Positions 1-5,247 of a stretch of DNA of 5,247 nt are shown piece by piece. A model generated the notes under the pieces. That model saw only the letters and a list, made by a program, of their open reading frames with translations, was not told the DNA's origin and searched no databases. Both the position numbers and the translations under genes were made by a program. Position 1 is the first letter of the stretch. Every line of letters starts with the position of its first letter. Origin of the DNA: Erythrobacter sp. (GTDB taxonomy: Bacteria; Pseudomonadota; Alphaproteobacteria; Sphingomonadales; Sphingomonadaceae); assembly GCA_013214365.1 (NCBI GenBank), contig JABSPI010000267.1:1-5247 (forward strand). The letters are read 5' to 3'.

Positions 1-1
1 T

Positions 2-721
2 TTGCGCCAATCCAACCTGCATCTGGCGGTGCTCACCTGTTTTGTCGCATTTTTGCTGGCCATGCCGGTTTTCAATTTTGGCGCGATATCGACCAGCAAC
101 CAATTGTCGCGGCTGGAATCGGGCGTGGTGAGCGTCGAGGATTTCGATTTCGCCGCGCTCAAGTTCGATTTTGGCGATGCAGGCCGTGAAGCTTTGACCC
201 GGCTTGAACAAGATGAGGATCCTGAGATCGCACGTTTGGCGGCTGAGGCTCAGGCTTTAGAGAGCCGACCTTGGCGCGGTGCACCGACCAGTGCGCGGCG
301 CAATGAAATTGTCAGCAATGTTGATTTGAGCGCATTCAATGAGGAGGCGGCCTCCGCCATCAGAGCCTATTTGCGCGATGACATCAGCCTGTGCCGCGAG
401 GGATGCCGCGTGGTTCAATTGGAACAGCGCGAAGACGGGCAGCTTGTCGCGGTTTTCACTGATCGCGCTTGGGGGCCACGATACCATTTGCTGCTCGTAC
501 CTGCGCAAGGGGAGAAAGCCCTGCTTCAGCGCGTTGATCGCGGCTATATCGGACCAGCCGATAGTGACCCGGCTGTGATTGCTGTTGATCTGGTCGATTC
601 TGCTGCTGCCGAAGTCGATGAAACCAGTGAAACGCAAGCTGAAGGCGTCGTCGAATTGCGCCCCTTTGTGGGCCAGCAAGTCTATGTTGACGGTGAACCG
701 GTGGGCGATCCGTTCAAATAA
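2..721 (+). CDS. C-terminal part of a DUF4153-like membrane protein (5' end outside window)
   Basis: The frame is open from the first bases and the true start lies upstream; the TTG at 2 is only the first visible codon. The visible 239 residues begin with one hydrophobic membrane segment (about residues 8-28). A soluble, acidic C-terminal region follows. The stretch after the membrane segment (SNQLSRLESG, then FDFAALKFDFGDAGREALTRL) resembles the conserved end of DUF4153 proteins. That assignment is from memory of the family and has no search behind it. Members are multi-pass inner-membrane proteins of unknown function, so most of the membrane part would lie upstream of the window. Two cysteines (visible residues 131 and 135, in LCREGC) could form a disulfide if this tail faces the periplasm, which is inference. 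The gene ends 59 bases before gatC on the same strand, so co-transcription is possible but not shown. Coding status is well supported; the family name is moderately supported. Confidence 0.75.
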   Translation: MRQSNLHLAVLTCFVAFLLAMPVFNFGAISTSNQLSRLESGVVSVEDFDFAALKFDFGDAGREALTRLEQDEDPEIARLAAEAQALESRPWRGAPTSARRNEIVSNVDLSAFNEEAASAIRAYLRDDISLCREGCRVVQLEQREDGQLVAVFTDRAWGPRYHLLLVPAQGEKALLQRVDRGYIGPADSDPAVIAVDLVDSAAAEVDETSETQAEGVVELRPFVGQQVYVDGEPVGDPFK

Positions 722-731
722 GCGCTTTTCC

Positions 732-765
732 CCCGCAACTCGCGCTTGAAGGGCTCTCTTGCGGG
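732..765. repeat. Imperfect inverted repeat in the spacer before gatC
   Basis: CCCGCAA at 732-738 is complementary to TTGCGGG at 759-765, leaving a 20-base loop. A further four bases (AGCG at 721-724 with CGCT at 766-769) can pair beyond a bulge. No T-run follows on either strand, so it does not have the form of a rho-independent terminator. It fills much of the 59-base gap between the upstream membrane protein gene and gatC. It could be a transcript hairpin in the gatC leader or a processing site, or it could be chance in GC-rich DNA. Confidence 0.35.
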
Positions 766-780
766 CGCTAAGCGGCAGGT

Positions 781-1083
781 ATGTCTGTAAACAAAGAAAC
801 CGTCGCTAAGATCGCTGGGCTTGCCCGGATCAAAATGGGCGATGATGAACTCGAACGCATGGTGCCCGAGCTCAACAACATCCTCGATTGGGTGGAGCAA
901 TTGGGCGAGGTCAATGTCGAGGGGGTGGAGCCGATGACGGCGGTGATCCCCAATACGCTGCGTCTGCGCGATGACGTGGTTGACGCCGACCCGCTGACAG
1001 GTGGAGGCAAGCGCGACGATGTGCTCGCCAATGCGCCGGCGGCTGAACATGGATTTTTTGGCGTTCCCAAGGTGATTGAATAG
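781..1083 (+). CDS. gatC: Aspartyl/glutamyl-tRNA amidotransferase subunit C (GatC)
   Basis: GatC is the small belt subunit that wraps around GatA and stabilises its union with GatB in the GatCAB amidotransferase. This enzyme makes Gln-tRNA(Gln), and often Asn-tRNA(Asn), from misacylated precursors in the cytoplasm. The 100-residue product has the usual family length. Its recognisable parts in order are an N-terminal helix ([15 protein letters not shown]), a second helix with [11 protein letters not shown], the EGVEPM segment, the LRLRDDVV stretch, and the C-terminal [16 protein letters not shown] tail. The start at 781 is fixed by an in-frame TAA at 769-771 and by fit to the family N-terminus. 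The ribosome binding site is poor: AGG at 777-779 is only one base from the ATG. The stop codon directly abuts the gatA start, which implies co-translation in a gatCA unit. Confidence 0.96.
   Translation: MSVNKETVAKIAGLARIKMGDDELERMVPELNNILDWVEQLGEVNVEGVEPMTAVIPNTLRLRDDVVDADPLTGGGKRDDVLANAPAAEHGFFGVPKVIE
1069..1075 (+). promoter_or_regulatory. Ribosome binding site for gatA inside gatC
   Basis: AAGGTGA lies eight bases before the gatA ATG and within the last codons of gatC. It supports the ATG at 1084 as the gatA start and fits coupled translation of the two subunits. Confidence 0.6.
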
Positions 1084-2565
1084 ATGACCGATCTGACAAA
1101 TCTCGGCGTCAAAGCCATTCGCGATGGCGTTGCCGGTGGTGATTTCACCGCGCGCGAGGTCGCTGAAGCGTTCAACGCTGCGGTGGCGCAAGCGGCCGAA
1201 CTCAACGCTTTTATCGTCACCACCCCCGAACACGCTTTGGCCGCAGCTGATGCGACCGATGCAAAGCGCGCCGCAGGCGAGGATTTGGGTGCAATGGGCG
1301 GTGTGCCGATCGGGATGAAGGATCTGTTCGCCAGCCACGGCGTGCAGACCACGGCGGCATCTGACATTCTGGGCGGTTTCAAGCCAGAATATGAAAGCAC
1401 TGTCAGCCAAAATCTCTGGAATGCGGGCGCAGGCATGCTGGGCAAACTCAACCTTGACCAGTTTGCAATGGGATCGTCCAACGAAACCTCTGCGTTTGGC
1501 AATGTTGCCTCTCCTTGGCGCAAGACAGGGTCGAACGCCGCGATGAGCCCGGGCGGTTCATCGGGCGGTTCATCCGCGGCGGTGGCCTCGCGCATTGCGC
1601 CGGCAGCAACCGGGACCGACACTGGCGGATCGATCCGCCAACCGGCAGCTTTCACAGGCATTTGCGGGATCAAGCCGACTTATGGCCGGTGCTCGCGCTG
1701 GGGCGTGGTGGCGTTTGCTTCTTCGCTCGACCAGGCCGGCCCGATGGCGCGCAGCGTTGAAGATTGTTCGATCATGCTGGGCGCGATGGCGGGGTTTGAT
1801 GCCAAGGACGCAACCAGCCTAAAAATGGATGTGCCCGATTGGGAAGCGGCCCTGTCGGCGGATCTCAAAGGCAAAAAGGTCGGCATTCCCAAAGAATACC
1901 GGATGGAGGGGACCGATCAGGAAATCCTCGACAGCTGGGAGCAGGGCAAAGCGTGGCTTAAAGATGCCGGCGCTGAAGTGGTCGATGTGTCTTTGCCGCA
2001 CACCAAATATGCGCTGCCTGCCTATTATATCATTGCGCCGGCAGAGGCGTCATCCAACCTCGCACGGTATGACGGCGTGCGATATGGTCTGCGCGATCTG
2101 CCCGATGGGGCGGGGCTTCAGGATATGTATGCCGAAACCCGCGCCGCCGGATTTGGTGATGAGGTCAAGCGCCGGATTTTGATTGGCACCTATGTGCTTT
2201 CAGCCGGTTTCTACGACGCCTATTACAATCAGGCGCAAAAGGTCCGCGCGCTGGTGAGCCGCGATTTTGAGAACGCCTTTGCTGAGTGCGATTTAATCCT
2301 TGCGCCCACCACGCCAACCGCGAGCTTCCCGCTAGGCAGCCTCAACGATGATCCGCTGACGATGTATCTCAACGATGTGTTCGCAGTTCCCGCTTCGCTG
2401 GCTGGGCTTCCTGCGATGAGCGTGCCGGCGAGCCTGAATGCTGATGGTCTGCCTTTGGGGCTGCAATTGGTGGGCAGGCCGTTTGATGAGCAAAGCGTGC
2501 TGAATGCTGGTCTTGCAATACAACAGCGGGCCGGGTTCGATCACGCGCCGAAGAAGTGGTGGTGA
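1084..2565 (+). CDS. gatA: Aspartyl/glutamyl-tRNA amidotransferase subunit A, glutaminase (GatA)
   Basis: GatA hydrolyses glutamine to release ammonia, which is channelled to GatB for amidating Glu-tRNA(Gln) or Asp-tRNA(Asn). The 493-residue product belongs to the amidase signature family and is close to the usual length of about 485. The Ser-cis-Ser-Lys catalytic set is visible: Lys79 in [10 protein letters not shown], cis-Ser159 in [10 protein letters not shown], and nucleophile Ser183 in [14 protein letters not shown]. The 24-residue spacing between the two serines matches the family. Other conserved stretches are [29 protein letters not shown], and near the C-terminus LPAMSVPA and [15 protein letters not shown]. 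The product ends in KKWW. The start directly follows the gatC TAG in the same frame and has a well-placed AAGGTGA. Downstream, gatB does not follow at once: three small genes intervene. A perfect 12-base tandem repeat encodes the GGSSGGSS loop. The enzyme looks intact. Confidence 0.98.
   Translation: MTDLTNLGVKAIRDGVAGGDFTAREVAEAFNAAVAQAAELNAFIVTTPEHALAAADATDAKRAAGEDLGAMGGVPIGMKDLFASHGVQTTAASDILGGFKPEYESTVSQNLWNAGAGMLGKLNLDQFAMGSSNETSAFGNVASPWRKTGSNAAMSPGGSSGGSSAAVASRIAPAATGTDTGGSIRQPAAFTGICGIKPTYGRCSRWGVVAFASSLDQAGPMARSVEDCSIMLGAMAGFDAKDATSLKMDVPDWEAALSADLKGKKVGIPKEYRMEGTDQEILDSWEQGKAWLKDAGAEVVDVSLPHTKYALPAYYIIAPAEASSNLARYDGVRYGLRDLPDGAGLQDMYAETRAAGFGDEVKRRILIGTYVLSAGFYDAYYNQAQKVRALVSRDFENAFAECDLILAPTTPTASFPLGSLNDDPLTMYLNDVFAVPASLAGLPAMSVPASLNADGLPLGLQLVGRPFDEQSVLNAGLAIQQRAGFDHAPKKWW
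1551..1574 (+). repeat. 12-base perfect tandem repeat in gatA
   Basis: GGGCGGTTCATC occurs twice in immediate succession (1551-1562 and 1563-1574). It encodes the consecutive GGSS GGSS residues of the amidase signature loop, including catalytic cis-Ser159. The protein-level repetition is normal for the family, which usually reads GGSSGGS. Identical codon choice in both copies is what makes it a DNA repeat. Confidence 0.85.
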
Positions 2566-2568
2566 ACA

Positions 2569-2880
2569 GTGGCTGAGCCAGTCACCTTAACGCCCATTGA
2601 TGGCTGGGGCTTTTACGAAAGTATCGACGGCGAACTTGCCACCCCGTTTAGAGCGGAGGTCCAGCAAAAGGCCGTCAGATTTGGCCCTGATGTGGTCGGC
2701 TGGTCGGCGAAAGCTCTGGATGGAAAGTATGCTGGCGCGCAAATAAAGGTAACTCCGAGAAATATGCCGTTCGTGGGCGTAGTGGTGCTCGAAGTGACTG
2801 ATCCAGAAACCGGGAAAACGTTATATTCCGGCTTTGCCGATAGCCAAGGTCTCGATCCAGACTGGAGGAAGGTCGCATGA
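2569..2880 (+). CDS. Hypothetical protein of 103 residues between gatA and gatB
   Basis: I do not recognise this protein. It starts with GTG three bases after the gatA stop, in the same frame as gatA. No earlier start is possible, and the next in-frame ATG is far inside (residue 67), so GTG is the best start. It is preceded by a weak GGTGA (2561-2565) overlapping the gatA stop. The product has no signal peptide or membrane segment and looks like a small mixed alpha/beta cytoplasmic protein with four tryptophans (WGFYES, VVGWSAKAL, DPDWRKVA). A hydrophobic strand-like stretch, PFVGVVVLEV, is followed by a turn, TDPETGKT. Codon use differs from neighbours: TTA twice, AGA three times, AGG once and ATA once in 103 codons, against none of these in the 100 codons of gatC. 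This suggests weaker selection or a different origin. Its end overlaps the next gene by ATGA. Tight spacing supports a real gene; the function is unknown. Confidence 0.72.
   Translation: MAEPVTLTPIDGWGFYESIDGELATPFRAEVQQKAVRFGPDVVGWSAKALDGKYAGAQIKVTPRNMPFVGVVVLEVTDPETGKTLYSGFADSQGLDPDWRKVA
2864..2872 (+). promoter_or_regulatory. Strong ribosome binding site for the 54-residue gene
   Basis: GGAGGAAGG lies just before the ATG at 2877, with eight bases between GGAGG and the start. It is the best Shine-Dalgarno match seen in the window and is the main argument that the short frame at 2877 is translated. Confidence 0.7.
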
Positions 2881-3041
2881 CCCCCGATCTGCCGCTTGTG
2901 CTTGCTGGTATTGGCATCATGCTCGCCGTGCCCGCGACCTTTATGGTTGCCAATTGGGTGCGCAAGAATGTCGACTATGGCGAGACGCGGTTTGATTCCG
3001 AAGGCAAGGTGATGACTGATGACAAAAAGGACCGCTCATGA
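2877..3041 (+). CDS. Small single-pass membrane protein, 54 residues, hypothetical
   Basis: This short frame encodes 54 residues and matches no family I can name. It has one hydrophobic segment (about residues 7-26, LVLAGIGIMLAVPATFMVAN), directly followed by WVRK and then a charged hydrophilic tail ending in TDDKKDRS. By the positive-inside rule the N-terminus should face the periplasm and the tail the cytoplasm. Evidence for translation is the strong GGAGGAAGG ribosome binding site and the 4-base ATGA overlaps at both ends: its start overlaps the stop of the 103-residue gene, and its stop overlaps the start of the 135-residue membrane gene. Such overlaps point to translational coupling. The tail contains YGETRFDSEGKVMTDDK, whose role is unknown. 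Its membrane segment has the same pattern as that of the next gene product, with proline at residue 19 and methionine at residue 23 in both. It may be missed by annotation pipelines because of its size. Confidence 0.75.
   Translation: MTPDLPLVLAGIGIMLAVPATFMVANWVRKNVDYGETRFDSEGKVMTDDKKDRS
3027..3031 (+). promoter_or_regulatory. Ribosome binding site for the 135-residue membrane gene
   Basis: AAGGA lies six bases before the ATG at 3038, inside the end of the preceding small gene. It supports that start and coupled translation across the ATGA overlap. Confidence 0.5.
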
Positions 3042-3445
3042 CCGTGTTTGAATGGACCGTGATCGGATTAATCGTGATCGGGGTTGTCGTCCCGTTCTGG
3101 ATTATGATCGGATTGGTTGTGATGGTTTCGCGCCGGCGGCACCAGCCGGTTATCCTGCCCCCGGGGCGGGCCAGCCAATATGCCGTTTTGATGCGCGAGT
3201 TTGAGCACGCTTTCAACAATAACAATAAAGACCGCAAATTGGATGGGCCCGTTCTGGTTGCATGCATACGCGATTTGAAGACCTTCCCCGAATACAAAGA
3301 CGCCTCGATCCGTTTGCTCGAAGGGATCAACATCAATGGCAACGGCGTTTTTGTCGATATGATCAAGACCGAAATGCGAACGGTCGAAAACCACCTGCTC
3401 GGGGTCGACGCGGCCGTTGCAGGTTTTGGCAAACCAGAAAAATAG
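3038..3445 (+). CDS. Hypothetical membrane-anchored protein of 135 residues
   Basis: I do not recognise the family. The product begins with a long hydrophobic segment (about residues 6-31) with a central proline at residue 19, immediately followed by the basic cluster SRRRH. This predicts a single-pass anchor with the N-terminus outside and a soluble cytoplasmic domain of about 100 residues. That domain looks helical and contains LMREFEHAF, an asparagine run (FNNNNKDRK), LDGPVLVACIRDLKTF, DASIRLLEGININGNG and a C-terminal helix, DMIKTEMRTVENHLLG. No catalytic motif or cofactor site is evident. The start overlaps the stop of the 54-residue membrane gene by ATGA and is preceded by AAGGA. The gene ends 15 bases before gatB, so it sits inside the gat cluster. 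Coding status is well supported by length, spacing and composition. A role in amidotransferase function is only a guess from position. Confidence 0.82.
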   Translation: MTVFEWTVIGLIVIGVVVPFWIMIGLVVMVSRRRHQPVILPPGRASQYAVLMREFEHAFNNNNKDRKLDGPVLVACIRDLKTFPEYKDASIRLLEGININGNGVFVDMIKTEMRTVENHLLGVDAAVAGFGKPEK

Positions 3446-3460
3446 AAGAGATACAGGCCA

Positions 3461-4957
3461 ATGAGCACTTATCGTATTCAAGGCGCAACCGGTGAATGGG
3501 AGGTCGTGATCGGCCTTGAGGTTCATGCGCAGGTGACGTCGAACGCCAAATTGTTTTCAGGCGCCTCGACTGCATTCGGCGCGGAGCCCAATTCGCAGGT
3601 TTCTCTGGTCGATGCCGCGATGCCTGGCATGCTGCCCGTGCCCAATCGTGAATGCATCCGCCAGGCGGTGCGCACCGGCATGGCGATCGAGGCCGAGATC
3701 AACAAATATTCGCGGTTTGATCGCAAGAATTATTTCTACGCCGATCTGCCGCAAGGCTATCAGATCAGCCAGCTCTATCACCCGATCGTGGGTGAGGGCT
3801 CGCTCTTGATCGAGCAGGATGAGAAAACCGGCATTCCCGAAGACAAAACGATCGGGATTGAGCGCATTCACGTTGAGCAGGATGCGGGCAAGCTGATGCA
3901 CGATCAGCACCCCACTATGTCCTATGTCGATTTGAACCGTTCGGGTGTCGCTCTGATGGAGATTGTCTCCAAGCCTGACATGCGTTCGCCAGCCGAAGCC
4001 GGTGCTTATGTGCGCAAGCTGCGCTCGATCCTGCGCTATGTCGGCAGCTGTGATGGCAATATGGAAGAAGGTTCGATGCGCGCCGACGTCAATGTCTCCG
4101 TGCGCAAGCCCGGCGATGAATTCGGCACGCGGACCGAAACCAAGAACGTCAATTCTGTGCGGTTTGTGATGCAGGTGATCGAATACGAAGCCAACCGTCA
4201 GGTTGATGTGCTCGAAAGCGGCGGCAGCGTGGATCAGGAAACACGTTTGTTCGATGTGGCCACCGGCACGACCCGCACGATGCGGAGCAAGGAAGACGCG
4301 CACGATTACCGCTACTTCCCCGATCCCGATCTGCTGCCATTGGTGCTCGAAGATGATTTCCTCGAAGATTGCCGCGCCAGCCTGCCCGAATTGCCCGATG
4401 CCAAACGGGTCCGCTACGAGACAGAGCTGGGCTTAACGCCGTATAATGCGCGCGAATTGACCGCAGAGGTGGAAACCTTCGCCCGGTTCGAAACCCTGCT
4501 TAGCGCAGCAGCAGACGCGATTGCCAAACCCGAAACCAAGATTGCAACACAAGTTGCCAATTGGGCGCTTTCGGTCGCTCCGGGCGTGATCAAGCAAGTC
4601 GGCGATGAGGCTGATCCAAGCCACGCCACCGGCGAACGCCAGGCCGCTATCCTTGCGATGCAAGATAAATCGGAGATCAGCGGCTCGCAGGCCAAGGAAA
4701 TCTTCGAGATCGTCCTCAAAACCGGGCGCGAACCCGATGAGATTGCCGACACCGAAGGCCTTAAACAGGTCTCCGACACCGGCGCGATTGAGGCCGCGAT
4801 TGATGAAATCCTCGCCAACAACCAAGACAAGGTCGAGCAGTATAAGGGCGGTAAGGACAAGCTCTTCGGCTTCTTTGTCGGTCAGACGATGAAGGCGATG
4901 CAGGGCAAGGCGAACCCGCAAGTGGTGAACCAAATCCTTAAAGATAAGCTTGGGTGA
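3461..4957 (+). CDS. gatB: Aspartyl/glutamyl-tRNA amidotransferase subunit B (GatB)
   Basis: GatB phosphorylates the side-chain carboxyl of Glu-tRNA(Gln) or Asp-tRNA(Asn) with ATP and amidates it with ammonia from GatA. At 498 residues it is full length. The N-terminal catalytic cradle (about residues 12-305) shows IGLEVHAQ with Glu20 and His22, [24 protein letters not shown] (from residue 89), [10 protein letters not shown] with Glu139, [17 protein letters not shown] with Glu167, and [13 protein letters not shown] (from residue 282). Glu20, His22, Glu139 and Glu167 appear to correspond to the metal-site residues known from structures, an alignment made by eye. A helical linker and a YqeY-like tail follow, ending in [19 protein letters not shown]; the tail contacts tRNA in the family. 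Alanine 94 replaces the proline usual in the KNYFYPDLP motif. The start has only a weak upstream purine stretch (GAAGAGA at 3445-3451). Unlike the common gatCAB order, three small genes separate it from gatA. Confidence 0.98.
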   Translation: MSTYRIQGATGEWEVVIGLEVHAQVTSNAKLFSGASTAFGAEPNSQVSLVDAAMPGMLPVPNRECIRQAVRTGMAIEAEINKYSRFDRKNYFYADLPQGYQISQLYHPIVGEGSLLIEQDEKTGIPEDKTIGIERIHVEQDAGKLMHDQHPTMSYVDLNRSGVALMEIVSKPDMRSPAEAGAYVRKLRSILRYVGSCDGNMEEGSMRADVNVSVRKPGDEFGTRTETKNVNSVRFVMQVIEYEANRQVDVLESGGSVDQETRLFDVATGTTRTMRSKEDAHDYRYFPDPDLLPLVLEDDFLEDCRASLPELPDAKRVRYETELGLTPYNARELTAEVETFARFETLLSAAADAIAKPETKIATQVANWALSVAPGVIKQVGDEADPSHATGERQAAILAMQDKSEISGSQAKEIFEIVLKTGREPDEIADTEGLKQVSDTGAIEAAIDEILANNQDKVEQYKGGKDKLFGFFVGQTMKAMQGKANPQVVNQILKDKLG

Positions 4958-4962
4958 ACCTA

Positions 4963-5247
4963 ATGCTCGAGGCGGTCTACATCGATGATGAAGACTTTTG
5001 CTTCCATACGCTTGAGGTGCTTGAGCGGTCCTTTGCGATCCGCCTTCCGAAAGATCTTTCGCATATTACCAATGCTGGCGACCTGTTCGACGCAGTAACG
5101 GATGTCGCGCCCGAACAAACTGATGGTTTGGGTTGCGATAGCCAAATGGCATTTTATCGTTTGCGCCGCGTGCTGCCTGAAAATGCGCGAGCAGACCTGC
5201 GTCCGGACACGCCGCTGAAGTCTCTAGGATTTGGCTCTCCTCGAAGC
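4963..5247 (+). CDS. 5' part of an acyl-carrier-protein-like hypothetical gene (3' end outside window)
   Basis: An open frame of 95 codons starts five bases after the gatB stop and runs through the window edge without a stop. ATG 4963 follows GGGTGA (4952-4957) by five bases; GTG 4954, overlapping the gatB stop, is an alternative start. The first part, LEVLERSFAIRLP followed by ITNAGDLFDAV, resembles helices II-III and the following loop of acyl carrier proteins. The place where the phosphopantetheine serine of the DSL motif would be expected reads DDEDF, with no serine. The later part, MAFYRLRRVL followed by LRPDTPLKSLGFG, resembles the first ACP helix and the loop leading to a DSL motif, and also recalls a family of ACP-like proteins with an FYRLRRAL signature. 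If real, the protein may be an ACP-fold relative that does not carry the prosthetic group, or a rearranged or tandem one. The family call is from memory and the gene is incomplete. Confidence 0.65.
   Translation, partial: MLEAVYIDDEDFCFHTLEVLERSFAIRLPKDLSHITNAGDLFDAVTDVAPEQTDGLGCDSQMAFYRLRRVLPENARADLRPDTPLKSLGFGSPRS

Noticed and set aside
746..774. Possible sigma-70 promoter before gatC: TTGAAG, 17 bases, TAAGCG
   Set aside because: The -35 is fair, but the -10 matches TATAAT too poorly, and the transcript would start on the gatC ATG itself. Alphaproteobacterial promoters are hard to call by eye.
768..1673. A 301-codon open frame on the minus strand opposite gatC and gatA, and a similar one at 682-1410
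   Set aside because: Both lie opposite well-supported conserved genes. The translations are low-complexity, rich in Ala, Ser and Pro or in His and Arg, as expected from antisense of GC-rich codons, and no family motif is seen.
1593..2044. A 14-base direct repeat CATTGCGCCGGCAG at 1593-1606 and 2031-2044
   Set aside because: Both copies encode IAPA-type residues within gatA with ordinary codons, so shared coding content and composition explain it.
3557..4303. A 248-codon open frame on the minus strand opposite gatB
   Set aside because: It lies entirely within gatB, has a His- and Ile-rich composition typical of antisense translation, and lacks recognisable domains.
4940..4965. A terminator after gatB
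   Set aside because: No hairpin with a T-run is visible, and the next gene begins five bases after the gatB stop, so transcription probably continues.
4960..5145. A 61-codon minus-strand frame after gatB
   Set aside because: The + strand frame here stays open to the window edge, sits close behind gatB with a ribosome binding site and resembles a known fold, so the antisense frame is not needed.

Overview
The window looks like alphaproteobacterial chromosome, most likely from the Sphingomonadales (Erythrobacteraceae-like). This is inferred from GC-rich coding sequence, an alphaproteobacterial style of GatC, GatA and GatB, and a DUF4153-like membrane protein just upstream. No phylogeny could be run. 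All seven genes lie on the + strand and are tightly packed. The only gap above 20 bases is a 59-base spacer before gatC.

Layout: the 3' part of a DUF4153-like membrane protein gene (2-721); a 59-base spacer with an imperfect inverted repeat; gatC (781-1083); gatA (1084-2565), starting on the base after the gatC stop; three unrecognised small genes (2569-2880, 2877-3041 and 3038-3445) joined by two ATGA overlaps; gatB (3461-4957); and the 5' part of a gene (4963-5247) that resembles a degenerate acyl-carrier-protein fold and runs off the window. No tRNA, rRNA, insertion sequence, CRISPR array or convincing rho-independent terminator was seen.

GatC, GatA and GatB form the heterotrimeric tRNA-dependent amidotransferase, which converts misacylated Glu-tRNA(Gln), and in many bacteria Asp-tRNA(Asn), to the correct amidated form. 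GatA liberates ammonia from glutamine, GatB activates and amidates the tRNA-bound residue, and GatC is the belt joining them. The catalytic residues expected in GatA (Lys79, cis-Ser159, Ser183) and the main GatB motifs are present, so the enzyme looks functional.

The least ordinary part is the three-gene insert between gatA and gatB. It encodes a 103-residue soluble-looking protein with unusual codon use, a 54-residue single-pass membrane protein with a strong ribosome binding site, and a 135-residue protein with one N-terminal membrane segment and a soluble tail. Spacing suggests all three are co-expressed with the amidotransferase, but nothing in the sequence shows a shared function. The other point of interest is the ACP-like gene after gatB, which lacks the serine that would carry phosphopantetheine in the visible part.
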